Numbered from the stretch's first letter, positions 18,111 through 30,100 are shown. The stretch is 64,000 nucleotides of DNA from Thalassobacterium sedimentorum (GCF_031127905.1 NZ_JARXIC010000022.1:1-64000), one strand, 5' to 3'. Numbers and translations are program-made. Notes: generated by a model from the letters alone, not told the origin.

Positions 18111-21100
18111 ATGAACGATTTAGTTATGTGCCGACTACGTCTCCTTCCTTTTCTTTGCCTTCTTTTTTCCATATCTGCACCGGGGGTGTTCGGGCAGATC
18201 CAAAACACTTATACTTATGGGACCATCGAACGGGTGGAGTTGAGTGCGGACACTGTGCTCTACGCATCGCGTTCCTATGACGATACGATCGAGGTCGAGG
18301 TGGACGTTTCTTTTAGCCGCCGGAGTGGTTTTGTCTTGGGCACCAATGTGTTTACGATGCGTTTGCAGTTGCTGGACGACGAGGGGGCCGTGCTCCAGTC
18401 ACAGGATGAGTCGATCGGCGAACGCACGACGGCGACAGTGACGCCGGTGACCTTTAGTTATAGCATCGAGCCGGAAGCGCAGTTGGATGTGAATAAGCGT
18501 TATTACATACGAGCACAGTTGTATCGAATGGGGACTGGGGCGTTCCCGCGCTTACAGGCTGTGAACTCGCCTATGGACAGTTCGTCTTCGCAGTTTTTTC
18601 ATTTCGTGAATACGCAGAGCTCGGATGCTGCTTTAAATGTCTTGTTCGACTACGATGAGGTTGAATGGCAGCGTCTATTCGCGATTCGCACCAGCGAGAC
18701 GCAGCAGACTTTTCAAGTGGATGTCATCGGAAATATCTATCGCTACGATGGCTATTCTGCATCGAATGGCTCAGACGATGTTGAGTTTGTGTTGAGTTAT
18801 GAGCTCGTCAATGGAGTGACCGATGAGGTGGTGGCGACGGCATCTAATGAGAGTCGTCAGACAGTTTCGATGCTGCGCTACACCGTGCACTATGCCAGTG
18901 GGATTTTATATCCCAGTTATTTGTATAATCATGCCTTCACGATTGATATCGAACCGCTGGAGCAACTGGATTCTGTGAACGATCATTTTTACGTGCGGGT
19001 TACGGCGGCGCATATTGAAGAGGCGGGTGAAGATCCTGTGATTGCGGGGCAGAAACAGAGTATGTCGCATCGTTTGCTGCATTTTAGTGGCGATCTGGAA
19101 TTTAATGGTCTGGCGACCACCTTTACGGAGGTGTCGAATACGCCCACCGCTTCCGTTGGTGGGATTAATTACGTCAATACCTGGCTGCAAGTGACCAATA
19201 ACTCGGGCAGTGTCAGTTCTTGGGACATTTACCAGTTCGGTAACGATGAACAGCTGAGCGAGGTCCGTTTGATGTCGGATGGGCGTGCCTCTGTGCAAGT
19301 GGGAGAGGTGGCGCTGGGCACAGTTGCAGATGTCGAATTTGACGATGTGATTAAAGCAGCGGGCGATATTAAGTTTGGCTATCAAAGTCTAAAATTGACG
19401 CCTTCGGGGCCGGTTTCCGGTGAGCAGTTGGATGGTTCGCCGACTACGGCGATCACGTTATTTTTGCCGACAGGGCTGGGCTATACTAAAGATGATATCT
19501 TGCTCAATCAAAAGCGCTTGTTGGATTTGATCCCCATGCCTGGGCCGGTGGCGCTGGATAATTTATTTAATCCCATGGAGTCATTTCAGGCTACGCCCAG
19601 TGGTCGAACCTGGTTACACCAAGAGGGGCGGCCTTATGGGATCGAATTTGATCAAATCTCCTTCGACCCGGCCTTGGGAGAAATTAGTGTGAATCCGGTG
19701 GATGTGGTCTACAATCAAGCGGATGCCTTGGACGCATTGGAAGCGCACTCGGGAGATTTGGAAGCGGTCTCTATGGCGGTGAAGCCGTCCAATGAGCAGT
19801 ATTATCGTTATGCGACTTCAGTGGTGGGGAAGGTGCAGATTCGTGCTGATTTCAACGGATTGGCCTTGGTGAGTAGTCAGCTGAGTTTGAGTGCGGGGGA
19901 GTTTTCGCCGCACTTTCCGATGTCGGGGCTCTTACGCTGGACGGGCACGGGCGATATTTTCCAAGTCGATAGTTTGATCGATCCATCCCAGAGTCTGCTG
20001 CGTGGGGTGCAAGCCGTGCGTATGGACTACCATCAGAGTTGCCCGGATGCGTTTTGTGGCTTGGGCCAGCCACCTAGCGAGTTGTTGACTTGGATCGCTG
20101 ATGGCAGTCAGTTGTCGTTCACTCCCGATGGTGGCTTGTCAGGCTCCGGGGACTTACTCAAAGAAGGCCTGGACTGGGGCTATTTGGAAACGAAGGGGAA
20201 CGGCGAGGAACTCTATGCGCATCGCACGGGTGCTTTTGACCGCGGCCAGTTTTTGATCGCCGGGCACGCACTTATGGGCCTGTCTGATGTGTGGAATTCG
20301 TCTCCGGCGACTTCGAAATACGATTTTGATCACAGCCCCAGCGTGCTTTTGTTGGCGGGGTATGACCGTGACCTTATGCAGCATGAGCGTTTCGGAACGA
20401 ACGAGTATTTGCTAGGTGTGGGGGATTATCCCGGCCTGAATTTCCGTGTTTCGGATTTTTCTGATTTGGAGGGCTACAGTCGTATTGGCCGGCCGGATGC
20501 GTCGATCCCTGATTTTGCTTTTACCCCTGATGTAAATGCCAAATATTATGTGCGTCCTGCAGGGGTGAGTGGGGTGCATGAAGCGCAAGATGATAGCTTT
20601 GATTCTAGTCTCACGATTTATGGCTATCCATTTAAACTCGATAACTACGGGTTGTCTTTTCTGGATAGTGAAAACCACGAGAGCCAGACCAATGGTAGCT
20701 TGTCGGTGCCGGAACCTGCGAATTTCAGCCAATCGTTCTTAGAGCTTTCATTATCCTGTGTGGGGGAACTAGAGGAGGCCGAGTTGGACCCTAGAGATCT
20801 TGGTGAGAAAACACTGGAGTATTGGAATGGTGCCTTTGAGCCGAAAACCATGCGCTTTTTAGCACCAGTGGGGGATGATGTTTGCCTGCGCACCGGTGAT
20901 CCGATTCTTGCGATGGGGCTGACGACCGAGGTTGCCCATGTGGATGCTGTATTATTTGGCGAGATGGGTTTCTTCCCCGATGGCGAAATCGCCGCTGCTG
21001 CGGACGGCTATCCAGTGGACTCGCGCTTCTTGTTGCCCGCTCAATTGGAACTGGATGGGCCGAGCGGTGAGGCGAGCTACACCATGACACCGGTGAGCGC

Positions 21101-23708
21101 GCTTTATTTTAATGATCACGCCGAAGGTCCGGCCGAGCGGGGCTTTGCGACCTTTGCGGCGACTCAAGACGTGCCTTTCTTTGTCGATGTCTTGGTGCAA
21201 GTCATGACCAGTGCAGATGCGGATAGCAGCGTGCAATACGATGTGGTGGGAGGCTGGCCCACCCAGGGGTGGACTGAGGCGGGAGCCTCCTATTTTACGC
21301 ATGCTGAGTTTGACGGTGGTAACATCGGCTGGCCGACTGCTTCCGCCGCAGACTTGAGCAGTTACGATGACTACCGCCGTCCTTCTTCAGCCGATCCGAG
21401 TGCCTACACACCGCTGGCCTTACAGAGCTTCTTTGGCGTATTGGATTTTGAATACCCGTTGAAGTGGAACACTTCCTCGCGTTACTACCGCTCGTATAGC
21501 CCGCAGAATGACAATTTGATGGTGCTCAATATCGAGCACTCGGTGGACTACTTAAGTGCGGAGCACATCGAGGTATCCTTTGGTGTGCAATATGACGGGC
21601 TGCCGCAGTTGAATCTATCGAACATGCTGTTCTCTGTGGCCGAGGATCAACTCGGTGCGGGCCAAGCCTTCATCGAAGGCGCGCAGGAGGAGATCGTGAA
21701 CTCGATCGCAGGGGGCATCGATGGCGTGGCTGAGATGTTAAACGATCGCATCGATACCTTTTATGCGGAGTTGTTTGATCGGATCGATGATCTAGTGCTG
21801 GACCCCTTGTATGATGAATTGGGGGCCGAATTTGAAGCGGCTCTAGCGATTGCGCAGAATAATGGGCCAGATTTGTTTAGTGATTATCGGACGACTTACG
21901 CCGACCCCTTACTGGATCAGTATGTCTATGATCCCGACAATCCGGATAGTGGCATATTATTCGCGCAGTTAGATTTACTTCGTGGAAAATTGGACGCTCC
22001 CTTTGGTATTGTGCAGGAAATCGATAAGCGCCTCGCCAAATTGGAGCAAACACTGGTTGCCATTACGGGGCAGCTGTATGTGACACAAAACGGTATCGAA
22101 ATCGATCTGCCGGAGGTTGACATCGAGCGTATCGTGCCGGGCATCTTAAGTAAGAACGGTGACGGGAAGCGCGATGTGGTGGTCAATATTGTGACCGCCC
22201 TGATCGGTGAACTGGTTGAGGACCCACTGGGAGCGGCGATTGCCGAGCAATTGACCGAAGGCGAGACTGCGATCCAACAACAATTGGATGAGCTTTTAGC
22301 CGAAGCCGAACCGACCTTGGCTGAAATCGAAAAAATCGTGAATGACCTGCGTGAAGAAGTCACCATGATCCGAGGGAAACTCGCAGAGGCGGGGGAGATT
22401 CACGATGCGTTGACCGCGATTCTGGATGAAGCCGAAATGGAAATCAAGGGAGTGGCGATGGAAGTTCGCGCGACGGCAGACGAATTCCTCGACGAGTTGG
22501 AAGCAGAGTATGCGCGGCTCTACCCGACAGAGCAACTGGAGCAGATTCCGAACCCCTTCGAGGAGTATCCTCGCGAAGAGGTGACAGCTTTATTGCGGCA
22601 AAAGCTAGTCGATGAGGTCGGTGCAGCGCCCTTCGTGAAAAAGATTCAGTATACGCTGAAGCAGTATCTATACGATCTCAATGGCACGGTCGAAAACACC
22701 ATCGACAATGTATTTGCCGAGGTGAATGTGATCATCCGTGAGTTAATTTCGGAGACGGTCGTCGAGTTGGAGAAGGAAATAAATCCGATGCTGAGCGATT
22801 TGAGCGATACCGTGGGCTCGGGGCAAATCGATGGCTTGGCTCACTTCCGTGGCGACGCACTCACACGTTTGCGCTTGGACGGTAGCTTTGAGTGGCAAGT
22901 GCCGGAGCCCTTGCAGTTTCGTGGATATATGGAGTATTTACAGCTCGATAGCGATGCGCCCGGCAGTTGTGGCGGCGATTCTGGTGATAAGTTGACCGAA
23001 GTCTCGATGGGAGCTTTGGATATTCCACTGGAATGGATTTCGCCGGGCATGCGGGCTGATGTGGGGGCCAAGTTTAGTATGATCTACGCTGCTGGAGCGG
23101 ATCTGCCGGTCTATCCGGCGGGGCTCGCTGGGTCTTTTCAAATGACCGGCGGCGAGCTTGGCTTTGAGGCCTTTACTATATTCGATCTGAAAGCAGCGGT
23201 CGCCTTTGGCCTGCATGAAAATTACATCGCTGCAGGGGCCGGCATGATTATCAGTAGTTATGAGGCCTCCGGAGGGATCTTCCTCGGGAAGTCGTGCAGC
23301 GCGGACCCCATCTTACTGATTGATCCGCTCGCAGGTGAGGTGCTCGGCGATGGGGAATTCCTCGGCGCGTATGCCTATGGGGAGGCATGGATTCCGATCA
23401 GTGAGGCTGCGTTGGGCATTCCGGCCAGTTGTATGTTCCGCGTGTCGGCAGGCATCGGAGCCGGCGTCTTTTACTTCGTCGATGGACCTGTCTTTGGTGG
23501 ACGAATGCTAGTCGGAGCGAGTGGTGAAGCACTCTGTGCGGTCTCGATTCGGGGAGATGTCAGTCTGGTGGGCGTGAAGGATGGCGGTGAGTTCCGCTTC
23601 AATGGCCGCGGGCGCCTGCAGGGCAAAGCGGGGCCGTGTCCGCTCTGTCTCAAGTTCTCGAAGACTGCCAAGGTCAAATACGATAGCAAGTGGAGCGTCG
23701 ATCTGTAG
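18111..23708 (+). CDS. Giant exported protein of unknown function, 1865 aa
   Basis: The N-terminus is a signal peptide (basic residues, then LLPFLCLLFSISAPGVFGQ with cleavage near residue 29), so the protein is exported. Residues of about 30-1170 are beta-rich and acidic, with scattered Tyr and Asp and no motif that I recognise. About 1170-1560 is quite different: helical, rich in Glu, Leu, Ile and Ala with heptad-like spacing, such as LDELLAEAEPTLAEIEKIV. From about 1600 to the end a glycine-rich beta domain returns and carries most of the cysteines, ending with GPCPLCLKFSKTAKVKYDSK. There is no catalytic signature, sorting signal or transmembrane helix after the leader. It is the first of three consecutive large exported proteins. 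The start could also be the ATG five codons later. Confidence 0.85.
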   Translation: MNDLVMCRLRLLPFLCLLFSISAPGVFGQIQNTYTYGTIERVELSADTVLYASRSYDDTIEVEVDVSFSRRSGFVLGTNVFTMRLQLLDDEGAVLQSQDESIGERTTATVTPVTFSYSIEPEAQLDVNKRYYIRAQLYRMGTGAFPRLQAVNSPMDSSSSQFFHFVNTQSSDAALNVLFDYDEVEWQRLFAIRTSETQQTFQVDVIGNIYRYDGYSASNGSDDVEFVLSYELVNGVTDEVVATASNESRQTVSMLRYTVHYASGILYPSYLYNHAFTIDIEPLEQLDSVNDHFYVRVTAAHIEEAGEDPVIAGQKQSMSHRLLHFSGDLEFNGLATTFTEVSNTPTASVGGINYVNTWLQVTNNSGSVSSWDIYQFGNDEQLSEVRLMSDGRASVQVGEVALGTVADVEFDDVIKAAGDIKFGYQSLKLTPSGPVSGEQLDGSPTTAITLFLPTGLGYTKDDILLNQKRLLDLIPMPGPVALDNLFNPMESFQATPSGRTWLHQEGRPYGIEFDQISFDPALGEISVNPVDVVYNQADALDALEAHSGDLEAVSMAVKPSNEQYYRYATSVVGKVQIRADFNGLALVSSQLSLSAGEFSPHFPMSGLLRWTGTGDIFQVDSLIDPSQSLLRGVQAVRMDYHQSCPDAFCGLGQPPSELLTWIADGSQLSFTPDGGLSGSGDLLKEGLDWGYLETKGNGEELYAHRTGAFDRGQFLIAGHALMGLSDVWNSSPATSKYDFDHSPSVLLLAGYDRDLMQHERFGTNEYLLGVGDYPGLNFRVSDFSDLEGYSRIGRPDASIPDFAFTPDVNAKYYVRPAGVSGVHEAQDDSFDSSLTIYGYPFKLDNYGLSFLDSENHESQTNGSLSVPEPANFSQSFLELSLSCVGELEEAELDPRDLGEKTLEYWNGAFEPKTMRFLAPVGDDVCLRTGDPILAMGLTTEVAHVDAVLFGEMGFFPDGEIAAAADGYPVDSRFLLPAQLELDGPSGEASYTMTPVSALYFNDHAEGPAERGFATFAATQDVPFFVDVLVQVMTSADADSSVQYDVVGGWPTQGWTEAGASYFTHAEFDGGNIGWPTASAADLSSYDDYRRPSSADPSAYTPLALQSFFGVLDFEYPLKWNTSSRYYRSYSPQNDNLMVLNIEHSVDYLSAEHIEVSFGVQYDGLPQLNLSNMLFSVAEDQLGAGQAFIEGAQEEIVNSIAGGIDGVAEMLNDRIDTFYAELFDRIDDLVLDPLYDELGAEFEAALAIAQNNGPDLFSDYRTTYADPLLDQYVYDPDNPDSGILFAQLDLLRGKLDAPFGIVQEIDKRLAKLEQTLVAITGQLYVTQNGIEIDLPEVDIERIVPGILSKNGDGKRDVVVNIVTALIGELVEDPLGAAIAEQLTEGETAIQQQLDELLAEAEPTLAEIEKIVNDLREEVTMIRGKLAEAGEIHDALTAILDEAEMEIKGVAMEVRATADEFLDELEAEYARLYPTEQLEQIPNPFEEYPREEVTALLRQKLVDEVGAAPFVKKIQYTLKQYLYDLNGTVENTIDNVFAEVNVIIRELISETVVELEKEINPMLSDLSDTVGSGQIDGLAHFRGDALTRLRLDGSFEWQVPEPLQFRGYMEYLQLDSDAPGSCGGDSGDKLTEVSMGALDIPLEWISPGMRADVGAKFSMIYAAGADLPVYPAGLAGSFQMTGGELGFEAFTIFDLKAAVAFGLHENYIAAGAGMIISSYEASGGIFLGKSCSADPILLIDPLAGEVLGDGEFLGAYAYGEAWIPISEAALGIPASCMFRVSAGIGAGVFYFVDGPVFGGRMLVGASGEALCAVSIRGDVSLVGVKDGGEFRFNGRGRLQGKAGPCPLCLKFSKTAKVKYDSKWSVDL

Positions 23709-23746
23709 CTCACATCCGAATTTTTAATTTTAAAATCAAATTTCTT

Positions 23747-26700
23747 ATGTTCGCAATTATACTACGCCGCTTAGTTTGTTCTCTGCTACTGGCTACTGTG
23801 TCTGCCTGGCCGCTGGCTTCCTTTGCCCAAGATCTGGAGCAGCTGACCTTCACACTCGGAACGACTGGCCGTGATGCCAACGGGGCTGACTTTGGCTATA
23901 TGGTCTTGCAGTCTCAAGAAGCTGAAGCGGTGATTGGCCGCCCGTATGCAATTTATGAAAAAGCGGCGGATTTCGCGACCGCTGCGCCGTTTCAACTGCG
24001 TGCGGTGATCCAACTGCAGACCGACCCTAGAACCATTCGTTCAATTTTGAAGGCATCTGAAAAGGTGGATGAGGATTTCGCGATGCTGGAACAGCGGGTG
24101 GATGGCTATTTCGAAGATGTCGACATCTCGACTTTAGGGGCGACTGGCGGCGAGCCCGACCTGGCGGAAAAGGTATCGATTGCGGTGCGGAGTGCACAGG
24201 CCAATCCATCGCTATTTGAAGGCCTATACTTTCTCGGACGCTTACACCCTGGCATCAATTGCGTGTTGGGTCTCGCTTACTTCGGTGAATTGAACCAGCC
24301 GCTAGTCACATGGGAGCTGCGCGAGTGGAACCCAAGCTCGCGTGAGCCGGAGGATGTGGTGGGCCGTGTCTTAATGGACTTGAGCGCCGCGAGTCCGAGC
24401 TTGGGCTATCCGCCGCTACCTGCGCCTGGCAAGCCGGTGGATGTGCCTTTTCCTATTTCAGAAACGACTTACGAGAACGATCCACGCGGACACTTAAATG
24501 TGCGATTGCGTTGGCATACACCTGAGGACTTGCGTCAGCAGTCACTGTTGGCGATTGGATATAATGTGTATCGCCTCGCTAAGGCGGATGCGATTGGTCT
24601 TGGCTGGGTGAGTGAGGGGGACCCTGTATGCCCGGCCCCGTCGGTCGCGGATGCGCGCATGCTGCTGGAGGCGGGTATGCTAGTGCAAACAAATGTGTAT
24701 CCAATCATGCCGGTGACGGATTTAAGCGAGGCCGAGTCTGAAGATCTCAGCGATAGCGAGACCTTCTTCACCGCTGATGACGATGACCGCTTCGAGCCCG
24801 GCGCTGAAGATACCTTCGGCGATGGGGACGAGTTCTATTATTTTGCCGGAGCGCAAGATCTCTTGCGTCGTCCCGGTGAGTTGTCTGACGGGCACTATGT
24901 TAAAATTTGTGATCAAAAACCACCGCTGCCAATTGATGAAGTTAAAGTGCGCAATCATTTCGTGGCTTCGACCAATCCTGCCGAAATTCAAGCCTACGGA
25001 GGAGAGCAACAGCTTGAAGTGCAGTGGCGCCAGCTCGAGTTCGACGGTGAGGAGCCTCTCGACAATTATAAATATTACATCTACCGCTGGGACAGCCCAC
25101 AGGAGATACTGGAAAAGTCAGCCAACCCACTGGCCAACTTAGTGGCGGGCCCGATCGATCACGATACCAGCAAAGAGTGGAGGAGCTGGATCGATACTTC
25201 ATCGCCACTAAATCCGGACGCACCGAACATGGCTGATGATGCGGGGCGCACCTATTTCTACACCGTGCGGGTGGAAGATAACAGTGCTTGTGGTGGTAAC
25301 ATGAGCGCCAATAGCGCTTCAGCTTACGGTGTCTTGCGGGACCGTCGTCCTTTGGAAGATCCGAGTGGCAGCATCACCACGCGTTGCTTAAGCTTAGAGA
25401 TAGAAGGAAAGGGCACAGAGTTATTTCAGCGAAATCCGGATGACCTGAGTGCCAAGCCCATCATTCGCATCGCGGTCACTCGTTCGAATCCGGACATTGA
25501 ATGGGCGAGTGTAAATATCAATTTCGGCAAGAATACCGAGTTAGACCCCATCGATCTTGAGAGACGTTATTTCGCCGAAGGTGAGAATCTCGTGATTTTC
25601 GATTATCAACCCGCAGCAGTGCGCAACGAGGTGCGAGTCAACGTTCACGGTGGGGACCGCTTTGGCAATATTAGCAATACAGCCTTGTTAACCCTCGGCG
25701 ATGTGAACCCCAACAGTGCCTACTATGGCGTGGAGTATCTGTATGAGCTGAGTCATATCGAAATTTTGACCGATGACCGGAATTGTGGCCCACACATCGT
25801 GGTAGACACTAGCGCGCCCGGAGGGCTACTGGCCAAGCCAACGCTCGAATTATTCATGCCAGAGCGGGCGCGTGAGTATAAGTTGTATCGTCGCATCAAT
25901 AACGGGGACCTGTCTTTGATACAACAAGGGCAGACCGAGGACTTGTTTACTGATTTGGCTGATTTCGAATATGCCGACTATGCCTTGCCCAATGCGCCGA
26001 TGTATACGATCTGCTATTTCCTGCAGGTCTTTGACGAACATGGCAACGCCAGTGCTTTAGTGCCGGTGGATGAGTGTATCGAATTTATTCGCGAATATCC
26101 CGCGCCGCTGCTAGCGCAACCAGAGCTCTATTCCGGATCGAACGGGCAATCGATGGCACGGCTGACCTGGTATTGCCCACCAGAAGCCGTGGATAAATTT
26201 GAATTGTGGATTGCGAGTGACGATGCCGTCAGTCCCGGTGATGTGGGGGATGCGCTCAGTGAGCTGACCGAGTTCGGGGCACGTCATATTCAAAATGATG
26301 CCCGCACATATTATATTTACCAAACACGTCGTTTGGCGACTGTGTTTGGGCAGACTGCGCCAGAGTTTAGCGTCGATTTGGAATTGGATCCAAACAAGGT
26401 TTACAGCTTTCTGGTGCGTGCCGTTTCCGCCGAGGGCTTGGATTCACGCTTAACCGGACCTTTCAGTAATCTGCAGTCGATCGCATGGACGCAGGGCGGC
26501 TCGGACAATGGGCCCAATGTTGCCTGGCCCGATCGGGATCTGCCCGGACTGCTGGAGGAGAATTTGGAAGCCATGTTTACCAGCGAATTTGGAATGGAAA
26601 TCCTACGAGACGACGTGAACGGGCCAATGCCGGCACTGCGGATCGGAGCGTATCGCCTGGTGGATGAAGAACTGGATGAAGTGATTCAATACGATAAACA

Positions 26701-27169
26701 GGCCAATTTAGACGCGGATTTTCCGACATTTCTGACACCGCCCGGAGATCCGGTGGCTTACACCGCGCATCGGATCATTGAGCGCAGGGCTGGTCAGAGC
26801 GATGTGACAAAGTCGATTTTCCCCTTTGCATTGTATCGCTATCGAGTCGATGCGCCTCTCGTGCGGGAGCCGAGCAAAAATGTAGAGCAAGTGTCACCAA
26901 TGATGCGTGAGATCGCCTACGAAGGCGGCGTCATTTATGATATCGGAAAGACTGGGGGCGATGTGATCGAAGTCTCACGAATTCGGGACCCCTATGTATT
27001 TGCTGAACTCGTCGATACGTATAGTGGCAACGGCCCGACGCATCATCTCTACATGCGTGATTTTACACCGGTGCAATTTGGAGGGACTTACCAATACCTG
27101 ATGGTCTTTTTCACTGAGCGTGGCGAGATCGAAACAGTGCTACCACTCAATACCATTACGATTCAATAG
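23747..27169 (+). CDS. Large exported protein with fibronectin-III-like modules, about 1140 aa
   Basis: I place the start at the ATG of MFAIILRR, 38 bases after the preceding gene. From there a clear signal peptide runs to ASFAQ. The longer frame begins inside the upstream gene and would bury this leader. At least three segments look like fibronectin type III modules, with the typical Trp near the start and YxVRAV near the end: about residues 250-385 (LNVRLRWHTPE, IGYNVYRL), 415-530 (LEVQWRQLEFDG, YFYTVRVEDN) and 790-910 (MARLTWYCPPEAVDKFELWI, YSFLVRAVSAEG). An acidic stretch, FFTADDDDRFEPGAEDTFGD, lies in the first module. No enzyme domain is visible. It is probably a binding or structural component acting with its two neighbours. 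Confidence 0.85.
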   Translation: MFAIILRRLVCSLLLATVSAWPLASFAQDLEQLTFTLGTTGRDANGADFGYMVLQSQEAEAVIGRPYAIYEKAADFATAAPFQLRAVIQLQTDPRTIRSILKASEKVDEDFAMLEQRVDGYFEDVDISTLGATGGEPDLAEKVSIAVRSAQANPSLFEGLYFLGRLHPGINCVLGLAYFGELNQPLVTWELREWNPSSREPEDVVGRVLMDLSAASPSLGYPPLPAPGKPVDVPFPISETTYENDPRGHLNVRLRWHTPEDLRQQSLLAIGYNVYRLAKADAIGLGWVSEGDPVCPAPSVADARMLLEAGMLVQTNVYPIMPVTDLSEAESEDLSDSETFFTADDDDRFEPGAEDTFGDGDEFYYFAGAQDLLRRPGELSDGHYVKICDQKPPLPIDEVKVRNHFVASTNPAEIQAYGGEQQLEVQWRQLEFDGEEPLDNYKYYIYRWDSPQEILEKSANPLANLVAGPIDHDTSKEWRSWIDTSSPLNPDAPNMADDAGRTYFYTVRVEDNSACGGNMSANSASAYGVLRDRRPLEDPSGSITTRCLSLEIEGKGTELFQRNPDDLSAKPIIRIAVTRSNPDIEWASVNINFGKNTELDPIDLERRYFAEGENLVIFDYQPAAVRNEVRVNVHGGDRFGNISNTALLTLGDVNPNSAYYGVEYLYELSHIEILTDDRNCGPHIVVDTSAPGGLLAKPTLELFMPERAREYKLYRRINNGDLSLIQQGQTEDLFTDLADFEYADYALPNAPMYTICYFLQVFDEHGNASALVPVDECIEFIREYPAPLLAQPELYSGSNGQSMARLTWYCPPEAVDKFELWIASDDAVSPGDVGDALSELTEFGARHIQNDARTYYIYQTRRLATVFGQTAPEFSVDLELDPNKVYSFLVRAVSAEGLDSRLTGPFSNLQSIAWTQGGSDNGPNVAWPDRDLPGLLEENLEAMFTSEFGMEILRDDVNGPMPALRIGAYRLVDEELDEVIQYDKQANLDADFPTFLTPPGDPVAYTAHRIIERRAGQSDVTKSIFPFALYRYRVDAPLVREPSKNVEQVSPMMREIAYEGGVIYDIGKTGGDVIEVSRIRDPYVFAELVDTYSGNGPTHHLYMRDFTPVQFGGTYQYLMVFFTERGEIETVLPLNTITIQ

Positions 27170-27196
27170 AGTCATTTTAAGATAAGGAATATTGTT

Positions 27197-30100
27197 ATGT
27201 TTAAACGTGTTTTAGCGCTCACAAGTTTGGCCTGGATCTCTGCGACAACATTGATGGGGCAGGGCTTGGTGCCCTTAGTCTATGAGACGAAGGACGAATG
27301 GTTGGTCGACCTACCCGCAGGGGATTTTGGCTATAGCGCTCAAATGATGATTGTCGATAAAGCCACCGGATTGGTGCGCTCTTACGAGTCTTATGATTCT
27401 ACCAGTGACGGCTTTATCAGCGAACCGTATTGGCAGACCGGAGAGCGCATGGATGCACCTGTCTCCACACTCTCCTTGTTGTTGGAATCGTATTCCACCC
27501 AGTTGATGCTACCCAAAGCGCTCAGCAATCGAATCAAAACTTACTATAGCGGCGGTTATGAGGGGGAGTTTAATTTCAAAATTGTGGGCGTCGGTCCCGA
27601 GGCAGCATTGAGCTTCCCTGCGGCACCGGATCAGGAGCAATACGAGCCGATGGTGCTGGTTCAATCCGGGCTCAATAGCCCGCCGAATGCTATTCAGCAT
27701 GAGCTGTTGGTAACTGGAATGGAGACCGCCTATGAAGTCTCGCTTCCGATTGCTATGCCTGCCTTTGAGCGTTCGCTCACCTTTCCAATCGATCCGAACC
27801 AAGTCTTTGATGGAAGCAATGCGCTGGTCGCTATGATCTCCGAGGGGCAAGTCTCCTTACGAGAGCCGATTAAAAATGGGCTAAAACTCCTGAACTCAGA
27901 AAATTTCCCAACAGCCGGGCAATTGATCTATGGGGACTTTTTACAAGACGGGTATGCCAATCAACTGCTCTGTTATGCTCTCAATGATACCAATTTATAC
28001 CTCTACGTGATCAAGGAAGTGGCAGGGGAATGGCAACTAACGCCACCACTGGCTTATGATCTAGGATCGCCGATACAAATGGCGACACGCCTCGTGTTGG
28101 ATGGACAGCTGCTGGTGGCTGTGCAATATGTGGGCAGCAATCAAATCGATCTGCTGGACTTAGCTGATGAGAGCATTGTCGATCAATTGACCATGAGCAA
28201 CCTCAGTGGTGCGCTCACCGGAGTCGTCTCTATGGGGGGCGATCGCTTGCTGATTTTCAGCGGAAAGGGCGGGGTGACCGATCAATATGAACTCTTCGGC
28301 TCCGATGGCAGCGGCGGCCTCAAATCGCTCTTTACCGGTCAAGTGCCCATGGATGGCTTCAGCGTTGATGCGAGCAAGCAGAAGCGCCCAAATCTATTTT
28401 TCTTTGATGCGTCTCCACTCGGTTCTTCAAACGCACGTTTGCTCGGGTGGCTCTCTGCTTGGGGAGATATTGCCTGGGCCTCAGAGCCCATCTTATATCC
28501 GGGAAGTGTGACCTATGACACTTGGGCCGATTGGGGCGCGGAGAACGGCTTACAGAAAAGTTATCAATCCAGTTCCTATGCAGGCGATGAAACCAACAGT
28601 GTTTTAACCAATCAAATCAACTCCAGTGCCAGCGTATATGCGCTCAATCTCAGCGGAGAAGAATTTTCAGCCTTGTTCGCGAGCTGGAGTCCCAAGCCCG
28701 GCACTTACGATCAGTTGGCACTCATTGAGGCCAGCTTCCCGGAAAATACAGAATTGTATTATCGCGGCAGTGAGGACGAAGCCTGGCAGAGCTATAGCAG
28801 TCCCTTCTACCCGAGCGGGGAACAAGTCAGTCTCTCCTATTACATTCAGACTGCGAGTGGAGATAAAAGCCCGATTAAAACGGTCAACTACAATTTCACG
28901 CTCTCCGCATTCAACCGGGATAGCAATGGCGATGGCATCCCCGATTATGTGCAAATGGCATTGGGAGGCGATCCATTTGGCACCGGAGATTCCGATGGCG
29001 ATGCTGCCAGCGATTTGGATGAACTACTGGCCAAGACTTCGATAACAGATCCCACCGAAATGCCCGCCGAGGATTCTGAACTCAATCGGGGCTATTACGA
29101 AACTTTGCAAGTGGTCAGTCGCAACCTAGCCAAGGAGCCTTGGTTTACCGGATCGACCGGCTATGTCGATCGCTTGACGGGGGCGCGCCTCGGCCAGGCA
29201 TCCGTTGCGGAAGGCAGCCGCTTTGCCGTCTTTGATCAAGTGCCGCTGGTATATCCTGAAGGCGTCATCGCAGTCTCCACAGAAGCACGCTATTTAATTC
29301 TCTCCGAGGGAGTGGCCGAGCCCAGCGGCTTTGAGCAGCTGAAGCTTTTGCCACTGGATCGTAGCGAGCTATTTGAGATCGATGCCAGCTATACTGGCGG
29401 ATCACTCTCCGACGCGGCCAGCGATTGGCTGGATGAACTGGGCGATTACACTGCAGGTGAGCAGACGATCCGCGAACTCAGCTTGCAGGTCGATGATACC
29501 GCCTTTGCAATCGCGATGGAGTATGCATTCGAGCAATACTTTAAGTCGCAGGCCTATCTACCATCCGATGCGCAGTTGACACTCTTTCCCAATCGCACTG
29601 GCGATGACCGTTGGACCTCACTGTCCGAGATCGCCACTTTGATGGACGAAAGCAATGGCGAGCCCGAGTTCTCAGTGGATGAACTCTGGGACGGTCTACA
29701 GATTGAAGCCAGCTACAGCGCTGCGGCAGCTGTCGCGATTAACTGGGTGGAGTGGACTTATTTCTGCCGCGAAGTCTATCAGAGCTATACTGATGCACAA
29801 GTGGCCCACATCACCGGGCAGGGCCCCGTAGACCTACTGCGCGCAGTCTTACGCGAGCAAGCAGTCTCCTCCGAACTGTTAGACACACTCAGCCTCCAGT
29901 TGGACGCGATCGGCCCCGCGCTAGCCGAAGGGCAAGGCCTCGCAGCGAGCTTTGTTTACGACGACGTGCAGCTCTACGAGTTAACCGTCGAAGAGGCCAA
30001 CGCCGACGGCTGCTTCCTTGCTCGCAACGCATTTGCGCAGCAATATGCACTCTTCGATGCCTACGGGGAACGCTACATCTCCAGTAAAAGTATCGATCTA

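Noticed and set aside
28626-29045. Open frame of 139 codons inside the third giant gene
   Set aside because: Out-of-frame shadow with Arg/Ser/Pro-rich random composition.
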